5,597 bases of DNA from Sulfotelmatobacter sp049792875. GTDB taxonomy: Bacteria; Acidobacteriota; Terriglobia; Terriglobales; Acidobacteriaceae. Of the stretch, positions 1 through 5,420 are shown one piece after another; the first letter of the stretch is position 1, and every line of letters starts with the position of its first letter. The DNA lies in NCBI GenBank assembly GCA_049792875.1, contig JBARBI010000310.1:1-5597 (forward strand). The letters are read 5' to 3'. The notes under the pieces were generated by a model. The model was not told where the DNA came from. It did no database searches and was given only the letters and a program-made list of their open reading frames with translations. The translations under genes and the position numbers were made by a program.

Positions 1-552
1 GTGAAAAGCCGCTTCTGCCGCCGCCTTGCTGCCTTCGAAGACGCCGTCGGCGGCCATCAGCAAACCGATTAACGCCAGGAGAAAAATGGGATCGGCCGTA
101 GGACGCCCGTAGCGTGCCGGTCGAAACACCAGGCGGCGGACAATCGCAATTCCCATGCACAGCAGGACCAGTGTGCCAGCGTAACTGCGAATGTCGCCCA
201 GCAACGCGCCGGCGCCGGTCGGTGCGAACCGGTCCGACACGCCCATGGCGAGAAGCGAGAAGACGCGGCTCGCCAGCAGCAGAAAGCCGGCGAAGATCAG
301 AATGTGAAGGGCGCCGGAAAACCGGTAGCGGGGATGCCTCCACTGCGCCAGCCAGAATTGGAGAACCCTGCCGAGCCGCGCGAGCGGCCGGTCCAAACGG
401 AAGTCGCGCTGAGCGCGCACAAGCGGCGCCAGCCTACGCGTGACGATAATGGCAAAACAAGCCAAGCCCAAAAAGTGAAGGAAGAGAAACAACTCCCTTC
501 CGCGGACTAACCAGTAAGTGGCTCCCGCGATCGAGTCAATGCCATCTCCCAC
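1..552 (-). CDS. Membrane-bound Fe-S oxidoreductase, HdrD-like (N-terminal part, runs off left edge)
   Basis: The minus-strand frame is open from the stop at 619-621 to base 1; the gene continues outside the window. About 184 residues are visible if GTG at 550-552 is the start. Hydrophobic segments lie near residues 21-37, 80-101, 127-146 and 160-178, separated by basic loops. The loop RPLARLGRVLQFW, then WRHPRYRFSGALHILIFAGF, is typical of the nitrate-reductase-gamma-like membrane domain that precedes 4Fe-4S dicluster and cysteine-rich CCG domains in heterodisulfide-reductase-related proteins. These are thought to pass electrons between the membrane quinone pool and soluble partners; substrate unknown. 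The Fe-S part is not visible, so the full architecture is inferred. The start is uncertain: no ATG occurs in frame, and the frame upstream of the GTG (from about 600) also looks protein-like, so a near-cognate start further upstream is possible. The 98-residue gene lies 66 bp upstream on the same strand, so the two are probably co-transcribed. Confidence 0.75.
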   Translation of the reverse strand, partial: MGDGIDSIAGATYWLVRGRELFLFLHFLGLACFAIIVTRRLAPLVRAQRDFRLDRPLARLGRVLQFWLAQWRHPRYRFSGALHILIFAGFLLLASRVFSLLAMGVSDRFAPTGAGALLGDIRSYAGTLVLLCMGIAIVRRLVFRPARYGRPTADPIFLLALIGLLMAADGVFEGSKAAAEAAFH

Positions 553-618
553 TGGCCTGTAGGTCCCCCATCCCCAGAAATGGCCGACGGTAAGTACCCG
601 GCGGCGATCGCTGGGTGA

Positions 619-915
619 TTACATCGTCGCGATGACACTCTCTACGGATAAACGCTCGTTCAGAATCAACCGGCGGAGGATCCGCAGGTCATTCAGCATA
701 CGGCGGCTCTTGTGAACGTGACAGCTGAGCATTTTCAACTTAAACATAGCCAAATCGATGGCCTGGGCGCGGCGCAAATCGCCCTCACCGATCGCACGAT
801 CCCGGTCGCGCTTCAAGTCGCCCATGACTTCCAGGGTCGTCTCGGCCAGAATGTTCATATATTCGTGAGCGCTTTCGATGGAATCGAAAGGCTGTTCGAT
901 GGCTTCAGCGAACAT
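619..915 (-). CDS. Small conserved-looking helical protein of unknown function (98 aa)
   Basis: The product begins MFAEAIEQPFDSIESAHEY and ends ESVIATM. I chose ATG at 913-915 because GGAGG (plus-strand CCTCC at 925-929) lies 9 bases upstream. A longer version from 1020 adds an arginine/alanine-rich stretch that does not look coding. The sequence is charged, probably all helical, with no signal peptide, membrane segment or metal motif. The middle holds a helix rich in Asp/Arg (residues about 28-50), and the C-terminal half has the basic stretch HKSRRMLNDLRILRRL. I cannot assign a function. Small proteins with a DSIESAxEY start and a KSRRxLNDLRxLRRL end feel familiar from acidobacterial genomes as hypothetical proteins, but this is recollection. 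The gene is upstream of the Fe-S oxidoreductase in a probable minus-strand operon, so an accessory role to redox proteins is possible and unproven. Confidence 0.7.
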   Translation of the reverse strand: MFAEAIEQPFDSIESAHEYMNILAETTLEVMGDLKRDRDRAIGEGDLRRAQAIDLAMFKLKMLSCHVHKSRRMLNDLRILRRLILNERLSVESVIATM

Positions 916-1022
916 ACCGTCTCGCCTCCGGGCGCGGGCGGCCGCGCCCTCCCGGTCTCGCCAAAGTACGCCAGACAACGCCGAGACAATCGCCCTGCCG
1001 CGCGTCCGGCGAAGCACCACGT

Positions 1023-1076
1023 CACCTTACTTCATCCGAGGTCGCTTATCGAATGGCACGTCAGATCGGTAAGGTG
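1023..1076. repeat. Perfect 8-bp inverted repeat CACCTTAC / GTAAGGTG with 38-bp spacer
   Basis: CACCTTAC at 1023-1030 is the exact reverse complement of GTAAGGTG at 1069-1076. It lies just downstream of the likely minus-strand start site and about 110 bp before the 98-residue gene. It could be a split operator or a stem in the 5' leader of that transcript. Its significance is uncertain, since an 8-bp pair can arise by chance. Confidence 0.35.
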
Positions 1077-1091
1077 CTATCAGAGATTTTA

Positions 1092-1120
1092 ATCCTAAAT
1101 CCAGAATCGTGGGAAGTCAA
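1092..1120 (-). promoter_or_regulatory. Candidate sigma70-type promoter for the minus-strand operon
   Basis: Read on the minus strand, TTGACT (plus 1115-1120) is followed after exactly 17 bases by TAGGAT (plus 1092-1097), in an AT-rich patch within GC-rich sequence. These match the TTGACA and TATAAT consensus at 5/6 and 4/6 positions. Transcription would start near 1085, giving a leader of about 170 bases before the small gene at 915; that leader would contain the 8-bp inverted repeat. Confidence 0.4.
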
Positions 1121-1273
1121 GGGAAAACGCGACACTTGATCTGCAGCGGAACCCGCCTGTCTCCCGCGCACGGTTAGCGTTATTTTTTTCCTTGGCTCGT
1201 GGCAAAATCCCACAGCAACGTTTCGCAGGGCAGAATTCCGCGCAATCGCGCAACGCGGAGCGGCGTAATTTTT

Positions 1274-1408
1274 TCAGACTGAGAGGTTCCAGTTCATTCC
1301 AGCCGAGTGTGAGATTCGTGTCAACTTCTTAGGGGAGATCGAGAGTTTTCTCGGCACCTTGGAGATCTTGCATCCTTCGTGTTCACGACCTCTACGGTGA
1401 GGTTTCGG
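1274..1408 (-). pseudogene. Possible C-terminal (HTH) remnant of a serine recombinase
   Basis: The minus-strand frame is open from just inside the near-palindrome at 1411 to the stop TGA at 1274-1276. Residues encoded at 1378-1322 read EGCKISKVPRKLSISPKKL, which resembles the helix-turn-helix at the end of resolvase/invertase-type serine recombinases (pattern EGxSISKxARxLGIS). The strand and order fit the catalytic-domain remnant at 5421-5597 if the element between them is removed. The match is short, degenerate and judged by eye, with no start codon, so chance is a real alternative. Confidence 0.28.
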
Positions 1409-1410
1409 CA

Positions 1411-1426
1411 ATTAACCGGCTAATCG
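1411..1426. repeat. Left near-palindromic site, candidate element end or recombination core
   Basis: ATTAACCGGCTAAT (1411-1424) pairs with its own reverse complement at 12 of 14 positions and is followed by CG. The right-hand site at 5358-5373 has the same layout: 12 of 16 bases are identical and all four differences are transitions. The shared form is ATTRRCCGGYYAATCG. Confidence 0.4.
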
Positions 1427-1486
1427 TGGCAGAAGAAGGTGTGCCAGTCGAAAGGCGTTATTCTTTTCCAGTCGGGATTTTTACTC

Positions 1487-1495
1487 GGGAGGTGA
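1487..1495 (+). promoter_or_regulatory. Strong Shine-Dalgarno-like GGGAGGTGA without a start codon behind it
   Basis: GGGAGGTGA is close to a perfect anti-16S match. No ATG, GTG or TTG follows in any frame within the normal 4-12 bases. The frame of the zinc-ribbon gene opens right after it (TGA at 1493-1495 is in that frame). It may be the relic of a lost start, or coincidence. Confidence 0.25.
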
Positions 1496-1564
1496 AGGCC
1501 CCGCGCTCGAGTTCGGATCTTTGGAAAGGCCAACGTCGAGAGCGGGACCCCCACGGTCACGATA

Positions 1565-2098
1565 CTGGTTATCTCACTTTCCCCCGCCCAGGGCAACCTC
1601 GAAGCCGATTGGGCCGAGGCGGGCGCGGATATCATTCTGCGCCGGTGCCCGATTTGTGAGCAGGATTCGATCGTGGGTCACGGTCGTCGGCGCAAACAGG
1701 CTCACGATGCACACCATGATTGGATTGGGATTCGCCGCGGTCTCTGCAACCAATGTGGAAAGACGTTCACTTTCCTGCCGCTATTCTCGCCGCCCTACGG
1801 CCATTACAGCCTGATTGCACGCAGCCAGGCGCTGCGGCGCTACTTCGTAGAAGGCTGCTGCTGGGAAGCCGCGGCGCCGGCGGTCAAAGACCCTGATCGC
1901 ATAGCCGATCCCTCCACGTTGCGCCGATGGTTCCAGAGACTGGACTCTTCTGAACCGCCGTTTTCTTACTTGCGCCGCACGATGTTAGCCATAAGCGCAT
2001 GGTTCGACAGAACCGAGACCCTCGTTCACGATTCGCTGCCATTGCGCTGGCACACCATATTTCCATTTCTCGCACGGGTCTGGCCCTTGCGCCTTTAA
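1565..2098 (+). CDS. Zinc-ribbon/HTH protein resembling DUF6431 (start unclear)
   Basis: About 177 residues if counted from CTG at 1565. An N-terminal zinc ribbon has CPIC (residues 28-31) and CNQC (61-64) around GHGRRRKQAH, like the zinc ribbon of IS1 InsA-type proteins. A helix-turn-helix-like part follows (about 85-123: YFVEGCCWEAAAP, then STLRRWFQRL). The end ARVWPLRL looks like a natural C-terminus. I match it by eye to proteins annotated DUF6431. The likely role is DNA binding for the element, such as recognition of its ends or control of its operon. No ATG, GTG or TTG lies in frame between the stop at 1493-1495 and the first cysteine pair. GTG at 1673 would remove CPIC and break the zinc ribbon. 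The stretch LVISLSPAQGNLEADW (1565 on) looks like a real N-terminus, and ACG at 1559 just before it could be a mutated ATG. The gene may therefore use a near-cognate start or be start-lost. The primase begins 81 bp downstream. Confidence 0.65.
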   Translation: MVISLSPAQGNLEADWAEAGADIILRRCPICEQDSIVGHGRRRKQAHDAHHDWIGIRRGLCNQCGKTFTFLPLFSPPYGHYSLIARSQALRRYFVEGCCWEAAAPAVKDPDRIADPSTLRRWFQRLDSSEPPFSYLRRTMLAISAWFDRTETLVHDSLPLRWHTIFPFLARVWPLRL

Positions 2099-2157
2099 AA
2101 ATAGCGGGCCGCCCACCATCCTTGCCTGGGAATACCGCTGCTTTTCTCCTACGCTCA

Positions 2158-2169
2158 TCCCTGAAGGGA
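2158..2169 (+). promoter_or_regulatory. Primase ribosome binding site inside a small hairpin
   Basis: AAGGGA (2164-2169) lies 10 bases before ATG at 2180 and is the only good RBS for the three-gene coupled unit. TCCC-TGAA-GGGA (2158-2169) could fold into a short hairpin that partly hides it. A 4-bp stem is weak, so any control effect is speculative. Confidence 0.4.
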
Positions 2170-2179
2170 AAACAGCGCG

Positions 2180-3175
2180 ATGACCCACGATCTGGAGCGG
2201 CTCAAACACCGCATTTCACTGCTGGAGTATTTGCAGCGTCACAACTGGAAGCCTTGTCGTGCCGGCACGCGGCAGGAACTTGTCGGGTTGTGCCCTTTAC
2301 ACCAGGACACGCGCCCGTCCTTCTACGTGAATGCCCATAAGAACCTGTTCTACTGCCACGGGTGTGGCCGGGGCGGCGACCTGATCCGCTTTGTCCAACT
2401 CTTCCTCAACCTACCGTTTCGACAAAGTGTGGCACATCTCGAACAGGAACTAATGCCGGCTCCCGCTTCGCAGTTGATGGAACAGACGCTCGCCTTCTAT
2501 CAGCTTCAACTCCATCGTCATTCGGAAGCGGCCCGATATCTGGAATACCGTGGATTGCACGATCCCACAGTCATCGAAGACCTCGGTATCGGGTATGCGC
2601 CCGGCGGAAACTTGCGGCACCACCTCGCCGGCTGGGGATATCCATTCGATCTGCTGTGCGACACCGGCCTGATCAACAGGCAAGGACGCGACGCTTTCTG
2701 CCGGCGCATCATCTTCCCCTGCAGTTACGCTGGCCGGATTGTCAACCTGTACGGCCGCAGTATTGGTGCCGCCTTCCCGCACCGCTTGTTGCCGCGCTCC
2801 AAGGGTAGCTTGGTTGCCTGGGAGTCAGTCGGCGATTTTCCAACGGCTATCTTGGTCGAAGGCCTGTTCGACCTCGCCGTACTGTGGCAGGCGGGCTTTC
2901 GCAACACCACCTGCGCGCTTGGCACCCACCTGACCCCGTCTCAGTTCCATCAGCTTTCCGATCGAGCGGGCCGCCTGGTCTATCTTGTCTTCGACCACGA
3001 TGAAAACCAAGCTGGCCAGCACGCCTCTCACGGGCTTGCACAACGCCTCGCCAATGTCGGCGTAACCGCCCGCATCGTCCAGTTGCCGGCGGGGCACGAC
3101 CCCAACAGCTACTTCGTGGCCGGCGCCACAGCCTCCGATTTCACCCGCTGTCTCCAACAGGCACGCATACTATGA
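2180..3175 (+). CDS. Short DnaG-like primase (CHC2 zinc finger + TOPRIM)
   Basis: 331 residues. The CHC2 zinc finger has the canonical CX2HX17CX2C spacing: C38, H41, C59, C62 (CPLH ... YCHGCGRGGD). The primase catalytic core follows: YLEYRGLHDPTVIEDLGIGY (about 118-137), then GRDAFCRRIIFP and GRIVNLYGRS, as in the Toprim_N region of DnaG. The TOPRIM metal-binding residues are present: E227 in LVEGLFD and D272/D274 in VFDHDEN, 45 residues apart as in DnaG. It is much shorter than chromosomal DnaG (about 580-600 aa) and stops after TOPRIM, so the helicase-binding C-terminal domain is absent. By family it should make short RNA primers on single-stranded DNA. In this element it probably primes copying of a single-stranded intermediate, or replication of an excised form; that is inferred. 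The start is ATG with AAGGGA 10 bases upstream. Its stop overlaps the next ATG (ATGA, 3172-3175). Confidence 0.88.
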   Translation: MTHDLERLKHRISLLEYLQRHNWKPCRAGTRQELVGLCPLHQDTRPSFYVNAHKNLFYCHGCGRGGDLIRFVQLFLNLPFRQSVAHLEQELMPAPASQLMEQTLAFYQLQLHRHSEAARYLEYRGLHDPTVIEDLGIGYAPGGNLRHHLAGWGYPFDLLCDTGLINRQGRDAFCRRIIFPCSYAGRIVNLYGRSIGAAFPHRLLPRSKGSLVAWESVGDFPTAILVEGLFDLAVLWQAGFRNTTCALGTHLTPSQFHQLSDRAGRLVYLVFDHDENQAGQHASHGLAQRLANVGVTARIVQLPAGHDPNSYFVAGATASDFTRCLQQARIL

Positions 3176-4209
3176 AACTTTTCTTGGTCTATCGCCCCTC
3201 CGTTTTGGCCAGTGTTTCTCCCTATCGCTTGCTCGATGAGCAGGGCCAGGAGATCGGTTGGGCTAATGCCTTCCTCGATGGTCAGCACATTCGCCAACTG
3301 TCCCCGCGTTCCCTACGTGCTTACGCTTATGACCTTCTACACTTCGCCCGCTGGTGGAGCGAACCGGCGCTGCCACTGCCTCTGTCGGAGATCACCGAGT
3401 CCACCCTACTCGACTACGTCCGTCACCAACTCGATCAGGAGCCGAAGCCCACACCGCCAACCGTAAATCATCGTTTGACCGTGATTCGTTGCTTGTATCG
3501 GTTCCATTACGGACAGGAGATTTCCGCTGGCCATTCCCATTTCCAGCGTCCCTATACGACGCGCTGCCCGGTCGGCTACGGCCGTCCCCATCGCACCGTT
3601 GCGTTTGGTCTCCGTCTCAAGCAACCTCGACGCGTTATCCTGCCCCTGTCTGCAGAGCAAGTCGCGAAGTTTTGGGCCAGCTTTCGTACCTTCCGCGATC
3701 TGGCCGTAGTGGGCTTGATGTTACTCGATGGCCTACGTTCCTGTGAGATCCTGTCCCTCCAACTCGAAGATCTGAAACTCGCCGACGCCCTCTTGCACGT
3801 TCTGGGTAAGGGCAAGAAGCAGCGCACCTTGCCACTGCCCGGGGAGATCTTGGATGTACTGCAAAGCTATCTCCGCCTGGAACGGCCGCTGGCCAACTCT
3901 CCTTGTCTGTTCGTTTCCCTTAAAGGCCGTCGACGCGGTCAACCTATGACGACTGCCGGGCTCCGCTCATTGTTTCGCCATCATCGACGAAGCAGTCAAG
4001 TCGCGCCGGCCAACCCCCATCGTTTTAGACATACCTTCGGAGCAGACATGGTGCGGGCGGGCATCTCCCTACCCGCGCTCCAGCATCTCATGGGACATTC
4101 GCAGATTCACACCACCATGCTCTATGTCCAACTTGCTCCCCAGGACGTCTGGCGAGAATATACCCGCGCCGTCGCCAATCGTGCGCGTTTGACTCCGAGG
4201 ATGCCATGA
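3172..4209 (+). CDS. Tyrosine recombinase/integrase, first of pair
   Basis: 345 residues. An N-terminal SAM-like core-binding region (about 35-120, with SPRSLRAYAYDLLHFARWW) precedes the catalytic domain (about 160-330). All catalytic residues of the family are visible: R189 in LDGLRSCEIL, K213 in GKGKKQR, H283-x-x-R286 in HRFRHTF, H309 in LMGHSQ, and nucleophile Y318 in MLYVQL. It should cut and rejoin DNA through a 3'-phosphotyrosine link. An unusual basic insert between the two domains (about 121-150, HFQRPYTTRCPVGYGRPHR) may contact DNA. Translation is coupled to the primase by ATGA, with no clear RBS of its own. It overlaps the second recombinase at 4206-4209. It differs clearly from its partner, so the pair probably acts as a hetero-complex like XerC/XerD, or at two distinct half-sites. 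Both look active. Confidence 0.93.
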   Translation: MKLFLVYRPSVLASVSPYRLLDEQGQEIGWANAFLDGQHIRQLSPRSLRAYAYDLLHFARWWSEPALPLPLSEITESTLLDYVRHQLDQEPKPTPPTVNHRLTVIRCLYRFHYGQEISAGHSHFQRPYTTRCPVGYGRPHRTVAFGLRLKQPRRVILPLSAEQVAKFWASFRTFRDLAVVGLMLLDGLRSCEILSLQLEDLKLADALLHVLGKGKKQRTLPLPGEILDVLQSYLRLERPLANSPCLFVSLKGRRRGQPMTTAGLRSLFRHHRRSSQVAPANPHRFRHTFGADMVRAGISLPALQHLMGHSQIHTTMLYVQLAPQDVWREYTRAVANRARLTPRMP

Positions 4210-5351
4210 GTCAGCCCAGACAGAGCCTCGAACAGATTTTCGAAACACACGTCCAGACCCTTTCGCTGACTTTGCAGCCCTTCACCGTGGTCAAGTACCA
4301 ATACGTTGCCCGCCGCTTCGTTGGTTATCTTCGCGCCACCTTCCCGGAGGTCCGTCGACTTTCCCAACTCCGCCGCGATCCCCACATGCTGGGCTGGCTC
4401 CGCTGGCTTTGCGAGTTACGTCCGCCGGTGGGCAACCATACCCGCGAGCAGCGCTTGCTCTGTCTTCGCCGTCTGCTCGACGACTTGACTGCCCAGGGGC
4501 ATCGCCTCCAGCCTGGTCTTATCATCCGCGAAGACTTTCCGGTTCGCCCCGAGTATCTCCCCAGGCCGCTGTCTCCGGAAGATGATCGACTACTGCAAGA
4601 GGAATTGCGCCGCACCGACAGCCTATATTCCAATGCGCTCCTGTTGGCTCGCCTCACGGGGATCCGGATCGGAGAATGCATCCACTTACCAACCGATTGT
4701 CAACGTCATCTCGGGCCCGAACAATGGGCACTGCACGTTCCCCTCGGCAAGCTTCACACTGAGCGCCTGGTGCCTCTCGATTCGGAAGGACTGCGCCTGC
4801 TCTCGCGCATTCTGGAGCTGCGTGCGCAAGCTTCTCCGGCGCGTCTCAGGAAATCTGAAGGATTCCTGTTGCCTCGCGTGGGCCGCCGGTTTGCACTGTT
4901 TCAAACGTTGCGCGTCGCACTGGCCGATTTTGCCAAGCGAGCAGGCTGTGCCGACACGAGCCCGATCTCGCCTCACCGCCTGCGCCACACCTGGGCCTCG
5001 GACATGCTCCGCTGCGGGGTTAGCCTGCCTGCTCTGAAAGAACTGATGGGGCACAAAGACATCCGCATGACCCTTCGCTATCTGAAGGTCACCCAACCTG
5101 ATTTGCAGCGCGAGTTCTACCGGGCCCGCCACAATACACCTCAGCCTTACTGCATCCCCTCTCTCTCCGTTTCTACCGCCACGGCCGACCTCCCCGGAAT
5201 CCGCCAGTCACTCGCGGCTACGCGGCACCTTCTGGAGATGTACCGGCGCCAGCTCTCCGACGACAAGAGCGGTCGCCGCCTCCAGCGCCTCGACAGACGC
5301 CTGCTGGACGTCGATCAACAACTCCAGCAAATCGCTGCGGACAAAAACTGA
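4206..5351 (+). CDS. Tyrosine recombinase/integrase, second of pair, with C-terminal extension
   Basis: 381 residues. The core-binding region is at about 10-105 (QPFTVVKYQYVARRFVGYL ... EQRLLCLRRLLDDL) and the catalytic domain at about 130-300. The full catalytic set is present: R154 in TGIRIGE, K182 in PLGKLHTER, H257-x-x-R260 in HRLRHTW, H283 in LMGHKD, and nucleophile Y292 in LRYLKV. About 90 residues follow the nucleophile, more than in XerC/D, ending in a charged helix rich in Leu, Arg and Gln (about 340-378) that could form a coiled coil with the partner recombinase or the zinc-ribbon protein. The start is ATG with GAGGA 4 bases upstream (4197-4201), overlapping the first recombinase's stop by ATGA. 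It ends 7 bases before the right near-palindrome, so no room is left for further element genes. No T-rich terminator follows. Confidence 0.93.
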   Translation: MSQPRQSLEQIFETHVQTLSLTLQPFTVVKYQYVARRFVGYLRATFPEVRRLSQLRRDPHMLGWLRWLCELRPPVGNHTREQRLLCLRRLLDDLTAQGHRLQPGLIIREDFPVRPEYLPRPLSPEDDRLLQEELRRTDSLYSNALLLARLTGIRIGECIHLPTDCQRHLGPEQWALHVPLGKLHTERLVPLDSEGLRLLSRILELRAQASPARLRKSEGFLLPRVGRRFALFQTLRVALADFAKRAGCADTSPISPHRLRHTWASDMLRCGVSLPALKELMGHKDIRMTLRYLKVTQPDLQREFYRARHNTPQPYCIPSLSVSTATADLPGIRQSLAATRHLLEMYRRQLSDDKSGRRLQRLDRRLLDVDQQLQQIAADKN

Positions 5352-5357
5352 GGAAAG

Positions 5358-5373
5358 ATTGGCCGGTCAATCG
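5358..5373. repeat. Right near-palindromic site, candidate element end or recombination core
   Basis: GATTGGCCGGTCAATC (5357-5372) pairs with its own reverse complement at 14 of 16 positions. Bases 5358-5373 share the ATTRRCCGGYYAATCG form with the left site at 1411-1426. It begins 7 bases after the second recombinase stop. Read on the minus strand it could also encode a degraded RLGRP-like linker of the neighbouring serine recombinase, which competes with or explains the site (the element may target that motif). As RNA it could form a weak hairpin, without a T-run. Confidence 0.42.
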
Positions 5374-5420
5374 GCAACCCTGCGTATGGCAGTTTACACA
5401 GTGGCAACACAGCCAAAGCC

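Larger units (their letters stand above)
916..1410. other. Long non-coding stretch between the minus-strand operon and the mobile module
   Basis: About 500 bases hold no convincing intact gene on either strand. What can be seen: the RBS of the small minus-strand gene (925-929); an 8-bp inverted repeat (1023-1030/1069-1076); a sigma70-like minus-strand promoter (1092-1120); T-runs at 1183-1189 and 1269-1274; a GC hairpin TCCGCG/CGCGGA (1237-1242/1254-1259) about 10 bases before the second T-run, too far for a classic terminator; two TTCCAG copies 10 bases apart (1287-1292, 1297-1302); a small perfect hairpin CGAGA-GTTT-TCTCG (1340-1353); and two GGAGATC copies (1334-1340, 1361-1367). A weak serine-recombinase-like minus-strand reading covers 1274-1408. 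Confidence 0.6.
1411..5373 (+). mobile_element. Putative tyrosine-recombinase element carrying a primase
   Basis: Four plus-strand genes (zinc-ribbon/HTH protein, short DnaG-like primase, two tyrosine recombinases) sit between unrelated minus-strand sequences. The last three overlap by ATGA, and the whole is bounded by two related near-palindromes that start 84 or more bases before the first gene and 7 bases after the last stop. Paired co-directional tyrosine recombinases with a helper are known from Tn554-like and recombinase-in-trio (RIT) elements. The primase is not part of those and suggests a step of DNA synthesis during movement. There are no cargo genes. The boundaries are inferred only from the near-palindromes and the flanking serine recombinase remnants; the true ends could differ. 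Confidence 0.5.

Noticed and set aside
114..510. Plus-strand frames giving arginine/proline/alanine-rich products.
   Set aside because: They are the antisense of the membrane Fe-S oxidoreductase, whose minus-strand translation has proper hydrophobic segments and family motifs.
712..1092. Plus-strand frame of 126 codons opposite the small protein.
   Set aside because: The minus-strand frame has a good GGAGG site and a coherent helical product. The plus frame has neither.
1237..1274. GC hairpin followed by a T-run as a rho-independent terminator.
   Set aside because: The T-run starts about 10 bases after the 6-bp stem and the loop is 11 bases, so it does not fit an intrinsic terminator.
1290..1324. 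TTGACA on the minus strand (plus 1319-1324) as a second promoter.
   Set aside because: The hexamer 17 bases away is TGGAAT, a poor -10, and the site lies within the possible recombinase remnant.
1426..1659. Plus-strand GTG-started frame of 77 codons before the zinc-ribbon gene.
   Set aside because: Composition looks non-coding, and it overlaps in another frame the convincing N-terminus of the zinc-ribbon protein.
1999..2340. Plus-strand frame bridging the zinc-ribbon and primase genes.
   Set aside because: It overlaps both well-supported genes in a different frame and shows no motif or RBS.
1200..5418. GTGGCAA shared by the left flank (from 1200) and the right flank (5401) as a direct repeat marking insertion.
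   Set aside because: Only 7 bases match and the surroundings do not align, so this is expected by chance.
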